DNA of 64,000 nt from Agrobacterium vitis (GTDB taxonomy: Bacteria; Pseudomonadota; Alphaproteobacteria; Rhizobiales; Rhizobiaceae): assembly GCF_013426735.1 (NCBI RefSeq), contig NZ_AP023272.1, positions 2,834,501-2,898,500 on the forward strand, read 5' to 3'. This document shows, piece after piece, positions 27,190 through 37,760 of this stretch (its first letter is position 1; every line of letters begins with the position of its first letter). The notes beneath the pieces were generated by a model. It was not told the DNA's origin. It worked only from the letters and a program-made list of their open reading frames with translations, and made no database searches. Both the position numbers and the translations under genes were made by a program.

Positions 27190-29466
27190 TCAGCCGCTGA
27201 ATTTGCCGCTGCGCGGGAAGCCCTTGGGAACCGTGCGTCCGGCTCCGGCCCGGTCGCCCAGCCATTCCAACAGTTCGTCCTTGCTGCGGGTGAAGCTCCG
27301 GCCCGCACTGTCTTCCCAGGACAGCCCGTCTGCGAGGGTAAAGCACTTGATGTCGGAGACACCGCCGTCCTTATAACGTTGCAGGCGCACGCCCTTGCCG
27401 CGGCTCATTTCCGGGACCTGTGCCAGCGGGAAGACCACCATTTTGCGGTTTTCACCGACGACGGCCACATGGTCGCCGGAAATCGGCACGACCAGCTTGG
27501 TTTCATCTGGCATGCCGACATTCATCACCTGCTTACCCTTGCGGGTATTGGCGGTGATGTCGCTTTCCGCGACGATGAAGCCATTGCCACCCGTGGAGGC
27601 GATGAGCAGCTTGCGGGCTGGATCGTGGACGAAAGCCGTCAGCACATCCTGATCGTTTTCCATATCGACCATGATGCGGATCGGCTCGCCATGGCCGCGC
27701 CCGCCGGGCAGCTTGTCGCCGCCAAGCGTATAGACCTTGCCACCGGTGGTCACCAGCAGGATCTTATCTGTGGTCTGGGCCGGGAACGCCACGCGCAACC
27801 CATCGCCTTCCTTGAAGGTCAGGCTGGCCTTGTCGTAGCTGTGGCCCTTCAGCGCCCGTATCCAGCCCTTTTCAGAGATGACGACAGTGATCGGCTCTTT
27901 CTCGATCATCGCCTGCTGAATAGCATCGACATCGGCGTCCGGCGCATTGGCAAACAGTGTGCGACGGCGGCCAATGTCGGTGGCCTTGGCGTATTTCTTC
28001 TTCACCTCACCGATTTCCGAGGCGACAGTCCCCCATTGCAGGTCGTCGGAGGCCAGCAATGTCTCGATCTCTGCCTTTTCCTTGGAGAGCGCATCGTGTT
28101 CCTTGCGGATCTCGAATTCCTCGAGCTTGCGCAAATTGCGCAACCGCATGTTCAAGATGGCCTCGGCCTGGTTGTCCGTCAGCTCGAAACGGGCGATCAG
28201 CGCGTCCTTGGCCTCGTCTTCCTCGCGGATGATGCGGATCACCTCGTCGAGATTGAGATAAGCGATCAGCAAGCCACCGAGAATTTCCAGCCGCCGGTCA
28301 ATGGCCGCCAGCCGGAAGCGCGACCGGCGCACCAGCACGTCCTTGCGGTGGTCCAGCCATTCCAGCAGCACCTCGTTCAGCGCCATCACCTTCGGTACTT
28401 TACCTTGGGAGAGGACGTTCATGTTCAGCGGAATGCGGCTTTCCAGCTCAGACAGCTTGAACAGCGATTCCATCAGGATGGTCGGATCAACCGTGCGGCT
28501 CTTCGGCACCAGCACGACGCGAACGTCTTCGGCTGACTCATCGCGAATGTCTTCCAGCAACGGCAGGCGCTTGGCGATCAGCAATTCGGCGATCTTTTCG
28601 ATCAACCGTGATTTCTGCACCTGGAACGGGATCTGGGTGATGACGATCTGATAGCCGCCGCGCCCGAGGTCTTCCGTCTCCCATTTGGCCCGTACCCGGA
28701 AACCGCCGCGTCCGGTGCGATAGGTTTCCAGCATGCTTTCGCGGCTTTCGATGACAATGCCACCAGTCGGGAAATCCGGTCCCTCTATGCCGCCGCGCTG
28801 CGGATGAGCCGGATCGGCAAACAGCTCTTCGACAGAAGCGCTACGGTTCTTGATCAGATAAAGCGCCGCATCACACAGCTCATGGGCATTGTGCGGCGGT
28901 ATAGAGGTTGCCATGCCGACCGCGATGCCGGAGGCGCCATTGGCGAGCAGATTGGGGAAAGCGCCGGGCAACACGACCGGCTCGTCGTCTTCCTCGTTAT
29001 AGGTCGGACGAAAATCCACCGCATCCTGTTCGATACCCTCAAGCAGAAGCCCGGCAACGTCGGTCATCCGTGCTTCGGTATATCGGTAGGCAGCCGCCGA
29101 ATCGCCGTCGATATTGCCGAAATTGCCCTGACCATCGACAACGGGATAGCGCTGGGAAAAATCCTGGGCCAGCCGCACCAGCGCATCATAGACCGACTGG
29201 TCGCCATGCGGGTGAAATTTACCGATGACATCGCCGACGATACGGGCGCATTTCTTGAAGGCGGAATTGGGCCTGATGCCCATTTCGCTCATCGCATGGA
29301 TGATGCGCCGATGCACCGGCTTCAGCCCATCGCGCACGTCAGGCAGCGCCCGATGCATGATGGTAGACAGCGCATAGGCCAGGTAGCGCTCTTCCAGCGC
29401 GTATTTCAGATCGATCGGTGTGACGTTATCGCCACCGTCGCCAGGCGGTATAAGACTTTTTCCCAT
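27190..29466 (-). CDS. parC: DNA topoisomerase IV subunit A
   Basis: The cutting and rejoining subunit of topoisomerase IV, which decatenates daughter chromosomes with ParE. It has 758 residues. The catalytic tyrosine is Tyr129 in [15 protein letters not shown]; the quinolone-resistance region reads [17 protein letters not shown] (Ser91 at a usual resistance position). The C-terminal beta-pinwheel is shorter than in GyrA and lacks a clear GyrA box, so ParC is preferred. Start: ATG at 29466 ([12 protein letters not shown]). It is convergent with the GGDEF-EAL gene. Confidence 0.95.
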   Translation of the reverse strand: MGKSLIPPGDGGDNVTPIDLKYALEERYLAYALSTIMHRALPDVRDGLKPVHRRIIHAMSEMGIRPNSAFKKCARIVGDVIGKFHPHGDQSVYDALVRLAQDFSQRYPVVDGQGNFGNIDGDSAAAYRYTEARMTDVAGLLLEGIEQDAVDFRPTYNEEDDEPVVLPGAFPNLLANGASGIAVGMATSIPPHNAHELCDAALYLIKNRSASVEELFADPAHPQRGGIEGPDFPTGGIVIESRESMLETYRTGRGGFRVRAKWETEDLGRGGYQIVITQIPFQVQKSRLIEKIAELLIAKRLPLLEDIRDESAEDVRVVLVPKSRTVDPTILMESLFKLSELESRIPLNMNVLSQGKVPKVMALNEVLLEWLDHRKDVLVRRSRFRLAAIDRRLEILGGLLIAYLNLDEVIRIIREEDEAKDALIARFELTDNQAEAILNMRLRNLRKLEEFEIRKEHDALSKEKAEIETLLASDDLQWGTVASEIGEVKKKYAKATDIGRRRTLFANAPDADVDAIQQAMIEKEPITVVISEKGWIRALKGHSYDKASLTFKEGDGLRVAFPAQTTDKILLVTTGGKVYTLGGDKLPGGRGHGEPIRIMVDMENDQDVLTAFVHDPARKLLIASTGGNGFIVAESDITANTRKGKQVMNVGMPDETKLVVPISGDHVAVVGENRKMVVFPLAQVPEMSRGKGVRLQRYKDGGVSDIKCFTLADGLSWEDSAGRSFTRSKDELLEWLGDRAGAGRTVPKGFPRSGKFSG

Positions 29467-29568
29467 GCCCCTTGCGTAGCCGAGAACCCCTTGCACGGCA
29501 AGGATTCCGGGGGATGCACCTGTGGATTATCCGATCCGGGCGTTTACGGTCTATGAGACAAAATCAAA

Positions 29569-29674
29569 CTACAGCGCCGTGCGCCCTATATGGCGCACAA
29601 AGGTTCGCTGTAGCTCTTTATATCTGCTGCATAATTTTCTCCTTAAATCGAATCCGATTTAAGGAATTATGCAG
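29569..29674. repeat. Composite rhizobial palindromic repeat
   Basis: Two adjoining hairpins. Left: CTACAGCG (29569-29576) with CGCTGTAG (29606-29613), enclosing GTGCGCC (29579-29585) with GGCGCAC (29592-29598). Right: CTGCATAATT (29627-29636) with AATTATGCAG (29665-29674), enclosing CCTTAAATCG with CGATTTAAGG. From memory, both halves recur together between genes across Rhizobium and Agrobacterium genomes. It lies about 100-200 bases upstream of the secreted-protein gene. Confidence 0.8.
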
Positions 29675-29770
29675 TAGTACGACAAAAAGCATGGCGGATT
29701 TCCGCACTGTCTTATAAAGGATCATCACCGCGCAATCGCGCATATCCTTTTGTTCTTAGAGGGAATTGTT

Positions 29771-30994
29771 ATGACGACGCATAAATCCGCCGGGCCTGCC
29801 CTGCGCCGTATCCTCTCGGTCAGTGCCGCCATTCTCGTGCTTCCCACGGCAGCTTTTGCGCTGGATGGCCAGGATTTGCTCGCCAAGATCAATAAATCCT
29901 ATACCGGGGGCAATGCGGCCATTACCGCCAGTTCCATCGATATCAACGGCGATGTCGTGACGCTGCGCGGCACCAAGCTGAAGCCAGCCAAGGCTTCGGA
30001 TACAGGCCCGGATTCGACGCCAGTCTCCATCGGCGACGTGAAGATGAGTGGTGTTATCGAAAACCAGGACGGCTCCTACGAGATCGACCGGGTTGATTTC
30101 CAGCCGCTCAATCTGGTTGAAAAAAACTCAACCGTCACCGCCTCCGATCTCTATCTGTCCGGCGTCACCGTTCCGGCCAAGACCGATGGCGGCGATCTCG
30201 CCTCCATGCTGTTCTATGAAAAGGCCCATAGCGGCCCGGTCAGCGTCAAGGCGGATGGCAAGGAAGTGCTGTCCATGGCCGAGGCCGAAGCGACAACGGC
30301 AATCGAGGACGATGGAGCCAGCCTCGCTTTCGAAGGGACTGTCAAAGGCTTCAAACTCGACCTGTCCACCGTCGATGATCCAAAGAGCCGCGATGCAATC
30401 GAAAAGCTCGGAATCAGCATGCTGGATGGCGGCATGACCATGAAAGGCAGCTGGGAACTGCAATCGGGAACGATTGACGTTCAAAACTACACGCTCGATT
30501 TCAAGAATGTTGGTAAGCTGACGGTGGCGCTCGGCCTGTCCGGTTATACGCTGGACCTGGTCAAGCAACTTCAGGAAACCGCCCGGGCCATGGAAACCAA
30601 TGCCAAGGACCCGCAGGCGCAGCAGGCCTCCGGCATTGCCATTCTCGGCCTGATGCAGCAAATGTCCTTCCTGGGCGCCGATATCCGCTTCGACGATGCC
30701 GGCATTACCGAGCGGGCACTGGCCTATAGCGGCAGCCAACAGGGCGTTTCGGGCAAGGATATGGGCCAGATGGTCAAGGCCATGATGCCTCTGATGCTGG
30801 CCCAGGCCAAGCTTGGCGATTTCCAGAATGTCGTCACGTCAGCCGTCAATGCCTATATCGACAATCCGAAAAGCCTGACGATCTCCGCGGAACCGCAGAA
30901 CCCGGTCCCCTTCCCGATGATCGTCGGCGCCGCCATGGGCGCACCGGAAACGCTGCCCAAGGTTCTGGGCGCGAAGGTAACGTCTAACGACTAA
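29771..30994 (+). CDS. Exported protein of unknown function
   Basis: A protein of 407 residues with a signal peptide (MTTHKSAGPALRRILSVSAAILVLPTAAFA), so periplasmic or outer-membrane-associated. The mature part has repeated beta-rich segments (SIDINGDVVTLRGTKLKP, TVTASDLYLSGVTVP, TMKGSWELQSGTIDVQNYTL) and later helices (LVKQLQETARAMET). There are no cysteines, catalytic motif or membrane anchor. I do not recognise the family beyond similar rhizobial hypothetical proteins. Start: ATG at 29771 has AGAGGGA at seven bases. A perfect terminator follows, so it is monocistronic. Confidence 0.75.
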   Translation: MTTHKSAGPALRRILSVSAAILVLPTAAFALDGQDLLAKINKSYTGGNAAITASSIDINGDVVTLRGTKLKPAKASDTGPDSTPVSIGDVKMSGVIENQDGSYEIDRVDFQPLNLVEKNSTVTASDLYLSGVTVPAKTDGGDLASMLFYEKAHSGPVSVKADGKEVLSMAEAEATTAIEDDGASLAFEGTVKGFKLDLSTVDDPKSRDAIEKLGISMLDGGMTMKGSWELQSGTIDVQNYTLDFKNVGKLTVALGLSGYTLDLVKQLQETARAMETNAKDPQAQQASGIAILGLMQQMSFLGADIRFDDAGITERALAYSGSQQGVSGKDMGQMVKAMMPLMLAQAKLGDFQNVVTSAVNAYIDNPKSLTISAEPQNPVPFPMIVGAAMGAPETLPKVLGAKVTSND

Positions 30995-31022
30995 GGGTCA
31001 TCGAACTCGAACATAGACGATA

Positions 31023-31049
31023 AAAGCCGCCAGACTGGCGGCTTTTTTT
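31023..31049 (+). terminator. Rho-independent terminator
   Basis: AAAGCCGCCA and TGGCGGCTTT form ten perfect pairs around GAC, followed by a T7 run. It lies 28 bases past the exported-protein stop. The A-run on the left would let it also end the FUSC transcript from the other side. Confidence 0.9.
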
Positions 31050-31074
31050 GTGGAATGCGTTATTGCAGATTGCG

Positions 31075-31605
31075 CTATTTTTCCTGCGGCCCCTGCCCTG
31101 CATCCTTGCTGGGCGTGGTCGCCGTGTCATGCAGTGTCGTCGCATTGCGAAACAGGATGAGCGCGAAGACAAGTCCGGTGGAGACGCCGATGATGACATC
31201 GAGAAAGCGCACCAGCCCACCGGTCGCAGGGCCAAGCAGGATGACCAGAAGTGCTGAGGCGCCAGCCTGGATAGGCGTGACGGGTGCCAGATTGGCCAAC
31301 GCGCCCAGAAACATCGCGGCGAATATGGCCAGCGAAATCTGCACGCCGAGCACACTTATCGGCAGGAGAAAGATCAGCTCGCCGACCGCGATGCCGATGG
31401 TCACGCCAATGACAACATTGATACCTTGGCGCAGGTGATTGGGAATGCCCGGAGCCAGACAGATGATCGCGGCTATGGCGGCAAAGATCGGCTGCTGATG
31501 GCCGAACAGCCAGTGGGCACCATAAAACGCGAACGCCGCAGCTATGGCTGCGGCGGTCGCATGGCTGAAGGCATCCCGGATATGGCTAGCAAACCGGGAC
31601 CACAT
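31075..31605 (-). CDS. FUSC/aromatic-acid-exporter-like membrane protein (half-size)
   Basis: An inner-membrane protein of 176 residues with five or six hydrophobic segments. The pattern HWLFGHQQPIFAAIAAIICLAPGIPNHLRQGINVVIGVTIGIAVGEL matches the N-terminal membrane half of the FUSC (YccS/AaeB/DUF939) families. The cytoplasmic half of full-length family members is missing; stand-alone short forms exist. Its start is four bases after the aspS stop, so the pair is likely co-transcribed. No substrate can be assigned. Confidence 0.75.
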   Translation of the reverse strand: MWSRFASHIRDAFSHATAAAIAAAFAFYGAHWLFGHQQPIFAAIAAIICLAPGIPNHLRQGINVVIGVTIGIAVGELIFLLPISVLGVQISLAIFAAMFLGALANLAPVTPIQAGASALLVILLGPATGGLVRFLDVIIGVSTGLVFALILFRNATTLHDTATTPSKDAGQGPQEK

Positions 31606-31609
31606 CGGT

Positions 31610-33415
31610 TCAGTCTTTCTTCGGCGTCGGCACCACGCGCAGCGCCAATTCGCGCAGCTGGGTCGGCGTTGCCGGAGCCGGTGCGCCCATCAACAGATCC
31701 TGCGCCTGCTGGTTCATCGGGAACAGCGAGATTTCGCGCAGGTTCTTGGCACCCACCAGCAGCATGACCACGCGGTCGATACCGAATGCGCAGCCGCCAT
31801 GCGGCGGTGCGCCGTATTGGAAGGCGCGGTAGAGGCCGCCGAAGCGTTCTTCCACGTCCGTCTGGCTGAGACCAACCTTCTCGAACGCCTTGACCATCAG
31901 TTCTGGCGACTGGTTACGGATCGAGCCGGAGGCGATTTCAAAGCCGTTACAGACGGCGTCATACTGGTAAGCCTTGAGTGTCAGCGGGTCTTGGCTGTCG
32001 AAGGCTTCCGGGCCACCCTGCGGCATGGAGAACGGGTTGTGGGCGAAGTCGATCTTCTTTTCTTCCTCGCTCCATTCGTAGAACGGGAAGTCGACAATCC
32101 AGCACATTTCAAACCGGTCGCGGTCAATCAAGTTTAGCTCTTCGCCTGCACGGGTGCGGGCTTCGCCAGCGAACTTATAGAACTTGGCCGGATCACCGGC
32201 GACGAAGAAGCAGGCATCGCCAGCGCCAAGGCCAAGCTGGGCGGCAATGGCGGCTGTGCGTTCTTCGCCAATGTTCTTGGCCAAGGGACCGGAGCCGGCA
32301 ACCTTGCCGTCTTCTTCCTTCCAGAAGATGTAGCCAAGGCCCGGCTGGCCGGTAGATTGCGCCCAGGCATTCATGCGATCGCAGACGGCGCGGCCAATCG
32401 CGCCTGTTGCTTCCGTGTGCTTGACCGGGATCGCCCAGACCTCAACCTTCGGGTTGGAGGCAATCATGCTTGCAAAAATCTTGAAGCCTGAATCAGCGAA
32501 ATGCTCGGTCACGGCCTGCATGACAACAGGGTTACGCAGGTCTGGCTTGTCGGAGCCGTATTTGCGGATCGCTTCATCATAGGGAATGCGTGGCCATTGC
32601 TTCGTCACAGGCTTGCCTTCGGCAAACTGCTCGAACACCTTGGTCATCATCGGTTCCATCGTGGTCCAGACATCTTCCTGGGTCACGAAGCTCATTTCCA
32701 CGTCGAGCTGGTAGAACTCGCCGGGCAGACGGTCAGCGCGCGGGTCTTCATCGCGGAAGCAAGGGGCAATCTGGAAGTAGCGGTCGAAACCAGCCACCAT
32801 CAACAGCTGCTTATACTGCTGCGGAGCCTGCGGCAGGGCGAAGAACTGGCCTTCGTGGATACGGCTTGGCACCAGAAAGTCACGCGCACCTTCGGGCGAA
32901 GAGGCGGTCAGGATGGGCGTGGTGTATTCGGCAAAGCCAAGCTCACTCATGCCGTTGCGCATGGATGAAATAATCTGGGTGCGCTTGACGATGTTCTTGT
33001 GCAGAGTCTCGCGGCGAAGGTCGATGAAGCGATACTTCAGGCGCACATCTTCCGGATATTCCGGCTCGCCAAACACTGGCAGCGGCAATTCCTTGGCCAC
33101 GGCGAGAATTTCGATTTCCTGCGCATACAGCTCGATTTCGCCGGTCTGCATGGCCTTGTTGACCGTCTCATCGGCGCGGGCCTTGACCACGCCATCGATG
33201 CGGATCACCCATTCGCCGCGCACGGTCTCGGCCAGCTTGAAAGCCGGGCTATCGGGATCGGCCACCACCTGCGTGATGCCGTAATGGTCACGAAGGTCGA
33301 TGAAGAGAACGCCGCCGTGGTCGCGGACGCGGTGGACCCAGCCGGAAAGGCGCACGGTGGCACCAACATCGGACTTGCGGAGAGCGGCACAGGTGTGGCT
33401 GCGATAACGATGCAT
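31610..33415 (-). CDS. aspS: Aspartyl-tRNA synthetase
   Basis: A class II tRNA synthetase of 601 residues. The N-terminal OB-fold reads [23 protein letters not shown]; motif 2 is [24 protein letters not shown]; motif 3 is [16 protein letters not shown]. The insertion of the bacterial type lies between motifs 2 and 3. Many rhizobial enzymes are non-discriminating (also charging tRNA-Asn), but this cannot be read from the sequence here. Start: ATG at 33415 ([13 protein letters not shown]) has AGGA at nine bases; the frame upstream is a shadow. Confidence 0.97.
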   Translation of the reverse strand: MHRYRSHTCAALRKSDVGATVRLSGWVHRVRDHGGVLFIDLRDHYGITQVVADPDSPAFKLAETVRGEWVIRIDGVVKARADETVNKAMQTGEIELYAQEIEILAVAKELPLPVFGEPEYPEDVRLKYRFIDLRRETLHKNIVKRTQIISSMRNGMSELGFAEYTTPILTASSPEGARDFLVPSRIHEGQFFALPQAPQQYKQLLMVAGFDRYFQIAPCFRDEDPRADRLPGEFYQLDVEMSFVTQEDVWTTMEPMMTKVFEQFAEGKPVTKQWPRIPYDEAIRKYGSDKPDLRNPVVMQAVTEHFADSGFKIFASMIASNPKVEVWAIPVKHTEATGAIGRAVCDRMNAWAQSTGQPGLGYIFWKEEDGKVAGSGPLAKNIGEERTAAIAAQLGLGAGDACFFVAGDPAKFYKFAGEARTRAGEELNLIDRDRFEMCWIVDFPFYEWSEEEKKIDFAHNPFSMPQGGPEAFDSQDPLTLKAYQYDAVCNGFEIASGSIRNQSPELMVKAFEKVGLSQTDVEERFGGLYRAFQYGAPPHGGCAFGIDRVVMLLVGAKNLREISLFPMNQQAQDLLMGAPAPATPTQLRELALRVVPTPKKD

Positions 33416-33634
33416 TTCGAACGATCCTGGACATGTGTAAAAGGTCAGCACGGACGCAAGGAATGCGCGCTTGGCTGGCATGGAAAATCGGGCGGAAAAG
33501 CGCATGGCCGGCCCGATTTGTCAAGGCTACAGGCTTTTACGCTTTGGATTTACGCTATATCGGCATCTCCTGCCGGGGTAAACGTCGCATGCTGTTATAG
33601 CCCGACTCACCTGCATTTGAAAATCCGGCCCATC

Positions 33635-34870
33635 ATGAACGATATACGTCCGCTTTTGCCCCTGCTCGTCACCGCCGGTATTCTGATCGGCGGCAATGGC
33701 TTGCAGGGCACGTTCATTTCGCTGCGTGCCCTTGAAGAAGGGTTCTCGACGACGATGATCGGCGTGGTCGGCACCGGCTATAATATCGGCTTTGCCATCG
33801 GCTGCATCTATGTGACGAGGCTGATCCGGGAAATCGGCCATATCCGCGCCTTTGCCGGGCTGGCGGCGATTGCCTCTGCCGCCTCCATCGCCATGCTGAT
33901 CTTCATTCACCCTGCCGCATGGTTTTCGATGCGGCTCATCCAGGGCGTCTGCTTTGCCGGGCTGTTTGCCGTGGTGGAAAGCTGGCTCAATGCCCGCGTC
34001 ACCAATGAGACACGGGCGCGCACCTTGTCGATCTATCGCTTCGTCGATCTCGGCTCAGTGACGGTCGCGCAATATATCATTCCGGCGGTCGGGATTTCCG
34101 GTGTGGATCTGTTTGCGCTGATCGCCATGGCGCTGTCTCTGTCGCTGGTGCCGATTTCCTTTGCCGACCGCACCAGCCCTGCCCCGCCCAGGCATGTGGA
34201 GTTTAACATCAAGGCCCTGTGGGGCATTTCGCCGCTGGCGACCATCGGCTGTATTGTGGTGGGGCTGACCAATTCCAGTTTCCGGTCGCTCGGACCGATC
34301 TATGCAGAAGGCATCGGCATGTCGGTCACGGCCATCGTCACCTTCATGAGCATCGGGATTTTTGCTGGTGTCGTGCTACAATATCCACTCGGCCATTATT
34401 CCGACAAGCTGGATCGGCGCACCATCATTCTGGTAGCCGCCGGCGGTGCCATGCTAGCCGGGCTATTCCTGACCTTCGTGGCGGGAACAAGCGAGATCCT
34501 CAATTTCATCGGGATTTTCCTGTTCGGCGCCTTTGCCATGCCGCTCTATTCGCTGTGCTCGGCCCATGCCAATGACCATGCCGCCCCCGGCCAGCATGCG
34601 CTGGTCTCGGCAGGAACGTTGTTTTTCTGGTCCTGCGGGGCCGTGGTCGGGCCAATGTTTGCCTCCGTCCTACTCGACCATTTCGGACCAAGGGCGCTGT
34701 TTAGCTATATGGTCGTCGTGCTGGCGCTGTTCATCCTCTACACCCTGCTGCGGATGCGGGCGCGCGAAGCGGTCCCGACGGAGGAGCGACGCTATCCCTT
34801 CCGGGCGCTGCTGCGCACCTCGGCCTTTTTCAGCAAGCTCGCTGCACCTGTGCGAACGAAGCGGAAATAG
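33635..34870 (+). CDS. MFS transporter (YcaD-like)
   Basis: An inner-membrane protein of 411 residues with twelve hydrophobic segments. Family features: MIGVVGTGYNIGFAIGCIYVTRLIREIGHIRAF between helices 2 and 3, and a conserved FAGLFAVVESWLNARVTNETRARTLSIYR. The latter wording is typical of the YcaD-type subfamily of uncharacterised sugar-like transporters. The C-terminus is basic. Start: ATG at 33635 in front of NDIRPLLPLLVTAGIL; no strong ribosome site. The multicopper oxidase follows by 87 bases. Substrate unknown. Confidence 0.85.
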   Translation: MNDIRPLLPLLVTAGILIGGNGLQGTFISLRALEEGFSTTMIGVVGTGYNIGFAIGCIYVTRLIREIGHIRAFAGLAAIASAASIAMLIFIHPAAWFSMRLIQGVCFAGLFAVVESWLNARVTNETRARTLSIYRFVDLGSVTVAQYIIPAVGISGVDLFALIAMALSLSLVPISFADRTSPAPPRHVEFNIKALWGISPLATIGCIVVGLTNSSFRSLGPIYAEGIGMSVTAIVTFMSIGIFAGVVLQYPLGHYSDKLDRRTIILVAAGGAMLAGLFLTFVAGTSEILNFIGIFLFGAFAMPLYSLCSAHANDHAAPGQHALVSAGTLFFWSCGAVVGPMFASVLLDHFGPRALFSYMVVVLALFILYTLLRMRAREAVPTEERRYPFRALLRTSAFFSKLAAPVRTKRK

Positions 34871-34957
34871 GCTCGGCGGCATAGGCCTGGGATATTGCTG
34901 ATTTCCACAATCAACTTTAAAAGACCAACGTCCCGTCCGACGCTGGAACCGCCCATC

Positions 34958-36370
34958 ATGCCCATTCTCTCCCGCCGCACCCTGTTGAAAGCCTCCGCTG
35001 TTGCCACTGCCTATGGCGCAGGGCTCGGCATTGCCAGCCGCTTCCAGGGCACGCGCATGGCCTTTGCCGCCCCCAAACCGTTGGAAATCGAGGCGCGGTT
35101 TACCTCAGCCACCCTCGACGGCAGCCATGAGACGAAAAAGCTGATGAGCTTTGCTCTGCCGGGCCAGACGGCGGCAATGCCACCCACCATCCGCATGCGC
35201 CGGGGCGAGCCTTTCGCCGCAAAACTGATAAACCATATCGATGATGCCACCACCATTCACTGGCATGGCTTGCGGATTCCAAACGCCATGGACGGCGTGC
35301 CCTTCCTGACCCAGCCCTATGTCTATCAGGGCGACAGCTTCGATTATGCCTTCACGCCGCCGGATGCCGGTACGTTCTGGTATCACCCGCATTGCAACAC
35401 GCTGACCCAGATGGCGACGGGCATGACCGGAATGATCGTGGTAGAAGACCCCGACGACCCGGCCTTCGACGCGGAAATCGATCTCAATCTGCGCGACTGG
35501 CGGCTGGGCGACGATGGCCAGTTCATCGCGCTATTTAAGCCACGCGACACCGCCCGCGCCGGAACATTCGGCACCGTGCGCACCGCCAATTGGCAGGTGG
35601 AGCCGCGCTACGATGCGCCCAGCGGCGGTTTGACCCGGGTTCGGATCGTCAATACCGACGTGACGCGGATCTATACGCTGAAACTGGAAGGCGCGGAGGC
35701 GGTGATCGTCGCACTGGACGGTCAGCCGGTGCCGGCGATCCTGCCGATGCAGCTTGCCATCGTCGCACCCGGCCAGCGCATGGACATCATCCTGAAAATG
35801 CCCGACAGCGAAGGCAGCGAGGCGCGGCTGACCGATATTCGCCCCAGCACCCCGAAAACCGTCGTCAGCTTCCGCGCCACCGGAGCATCCTTGAAACGCG
35901 CCCTGAAGGACGTGCCGCCACTGCGGCCCAATCTCTTCGACAAGCCCGATCTCTCATCCGCCCAGCATATTCCGCTGGTGCTTTCCGCCACGGCGGAAAA
36001 TGGCGCGAAAGAGTCAATCTGCGGCACGCTCGGTTATTCCTTCTGGGCAATCAACAAGGTGACATGGCCGGGCGACACACCGGACCCGACCGCGCCGCTG
36101 GCCGAATTGAAGCTGGGTAAGAGCTACATCTTCGACCTGGTGAACGACACGCCCCATGCTCACCCCATCCATCTGCACGGCATGAACTTCCAGGTGATTG
36201 CCTCCAACAACCGTCCTGCCGTACCGCTGATCTCCGATACCTATCTGGTCATGCCCGATGAAAAGGTGCAACTCGCTTTGGTGGCCGACAATCCCGGCGA
36301 CTGGGTTTTGCATTGCCACATCATTGAGCATCAGAAGACCGGCATGACCAGCTATGTCAGGGTCTCGTGA
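34958..36370 (+). CDS. Multicopper oxidase, Tat-exported
   Basis: A periplasmic copper enzyme of 470 residues with three cupredoxin domains. The Tat signal is SRRTLLKASAVATAYG. Copper ligands are all visible: HWHG (domain 1), WYHPHCNT (domain 1), HPIHLHGMNF (domain 3) and HCHIIEHQKTGM (domain 3), giving the trinuclear centre and the type 1 copper Cys-His-Met. It is similar to CopA/CueO-like oxidases, but no Met-rich insertion typical of CueO is obvious. Likely roles are copper tolerance or metal/phenol oxidation; no copper regulator adjoins. Confidence 0.9.
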   Translation: MPILSRRTLLKASAVATAYGAGLGIASRFQGTRMAFAAPKPLEIEARFTSATLDGSHETKKLMSFALPGQTAAMPPTIRMRRGEPFAAKLINHIDDATTIHWHGLRIPNAMDGVPFLTQPYVYQGDSFDYAFTPPDAGTFWYHPHCNTLTQMATGMTGMIVVEDPDDPAFDAEIDLNLRDWRLGDDGQFIALFKPRDTARAGTFGTVRTANWQVEPRYDAPSGGLTRVRIVNTDVTRIYTLKLEGAEAVIVALDGQPVPAILPMQLAIVAPGQRMDIILKMPDSEGSEARLTDIRPSTPKTVVSFRATGASLKRALKDVPPLRPNLFDKPDLSSAQHIPLVLSATAENGAKESICGTLGYSFWAINKVTWPGDTPDPTAPLAELKLGKSYIFDLVNDTPHAHPIHLHGMNFQVIASNNRPAVPLISDTYLVMPDEKVQLALVADNPGDWVLHCHIIEHQKTGMTSYVRVS

Positions 36371-36576
36371 CCGGAGGCATTCTCATTCGGCATTCGTGCT
36401 TCATGCCCAGGTAGAAAACCGTCCCGAACCCGCTGCCGCCGAGGCCTTGGACAGGCACCGTGTCCTCCAGGTCACATTGGCGTCACGATCCGTTAAAAAC
36501 CGGGGAGTTTTGGCCATAGACGGCCTCAAACCTTGTCATCAACTTGACAATAAGGACGCAAGGGGGAAGGAAAGAA

Positions 36577-36609
36577 ATGAATTCGAAGAGATATGCCGGG
36601 GCCCAATGA
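36577..36609 (+). CDS. Ten-codon leader peptide in front of rnd
   Basis: ATG at 36577 is preceded by a strong purine-rich ribosome site (AAGGGGGAAGGAAAG). The frame reads MNSKRYAGAQ and ends at a TGA whose first bases overlap the ATG of rnd (ATGA at 36606-36609). rnd itself lacks a ribosome site. This is what a translationally coupled leader looks like. No evidence of expression exists; it is inferred. Confidence 0.35.
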   Translation: MNSKRYAGAQ

Positions 36610-37760
36610 TTTCTACAACTCAAGATTTAGAAGCCGCTTGCGAAAAACTGGCCAAATCTGAATTTATCACCATTGATACTGAATTCCTGCGTGAAACCAC
36701 CTTCTGGCCGGAGCTGTGCCTGATCCAGATGGCCAGTCCCGATCTAGAGGTCATTGTCGATCCGCTGGCCGAGGGGCTCGACCTTGCACCCTTTTTCAAG
36801 TTGATGGCCAATGGCGATGTGATCAAGGTGTTTCACGCCGCGCGCCAGGACATCGAAATCATTTTTCACCTGGGCAATCTCATTCCCCATCCAATCTTCG
36901 ACACCCAGGTGGCGGCCATGGTCTGCGGCTTTGGCGACAGCGTGTCCTATGACCAGCTGGTCCAGAAGATCAAGAATATCCATATCGATAAAAGCTCGCG
37001 CTTTACCGACTGGAGCCGCCGTCCGCTTTCGGAAAAGCAGCTGGATTACGCGCTCGCCGATGTCACCCATCTGCGCGATGTCTACCTGACTCTGAACGCA
37101 GAACTGGAACGTGAGGGCCGCGCCAGCTGGCTCAGCGAAGAAATGGCCATTCTTGAATCCCGCGACACCTATGACCTGCATCCCGACGACGCCTGGCAGC
37201 GCCTGAAGATGCGGCTGAGAAAACCGCAGGAACTGATGGTGATGAAAGCCGTCACCGCCTGGCGTGAGCGTGAGGCCCGCGCCCGCAACGTGCCCCGCTC
37301 ACGGGTGATCAAGGACGACGCCATTTTCGAAATCGCCCAGCAGCAGCCCAGGGATGTCGAGGCGCTCGGACGGCTGAGGACCATTCCGAAGGGCTGGGAG
37401 CGCTCGGCACCGGGCGGCGCGATCATCGACGCGGTCAATGCGGCCCTGGCGATCCCCAAGGCCGAATGGCCGCAGGTCCAGCGCCAGAACCATGTGCCGG
37501 AAGGCACGGCACCGGCGGTGGAACTGCTCAAGGTGCTGCTGCGTCTGACCTGCGAACAGCATGGCGTCGCCGCCAAGATGATCGCCAATACCGACGACCT
37601 GGAAAAGATTGCCGTCGAGGGCGAACAGGCCGATGTGCAGGCCATGCGTGGCTGGCGGCGTGATCTGTTCGGCGAATCGGCGCTGAAGCTGATCAATGGC
37701 GGGGTTGCCCTCCGCTTCGTCGGCAAGAAGATCGAAGCCGTCGAATTTATCGAACCTTGA
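36606..37760 (+). CDS. rnd: Ribonuclease D
   Basis: A 3'-5' exoribonuclease for tRNA and small RNA maturation. It has 384 residues. The DEDD exonuclease domain (about 1-170) has DTEFLRE, FHAARQDIEI and YALADVTHL; two HRDC-type helical domains follow (about 205-290, LMVMKAVTAWREREARARNVPRSRVIKDDAIFEIA). Start: ATG at 36606 (MISTTQDLEAACEKL), which fits the family N-terminus but has no ribosome site of its own; an upstream mini-frame overlaps it. It overlaps the GNAT gene by one base. Confidence 0.93.
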   Translation: MISTTQDLEAACEKLAKSEFITIDTEFLRETTFWPELCLIQMASPDLEVIVDPLAEGLDLAPFFKLMANGDVIKVFHAARQDIEIIFHLGNLIPHPIFDTQVAAMVCGFGDSVSYDQLVQKIKNIHIDKSSRFTDWSRRPLSEKQLDYALADVTHLRDVYLTLNAELEREGRASWLSEEMAILESRDTYDLHPDDAWQRLKMRLRKPQELMVMKAVTAWREREARARNVPRSRVIKDDAIFEIAQQQPRDVEALGRLRTIPKGWERSAPGGAIIDAVNAALAIPKAEWPQVQRQNHVPEGTAPAVELLKVLLRLTCEQHGVAAKMIANTDDLEKIAVEGEQADVQAMRGWRRDLFGESALKLINGGVALRFVGKKIEAVEFIEP

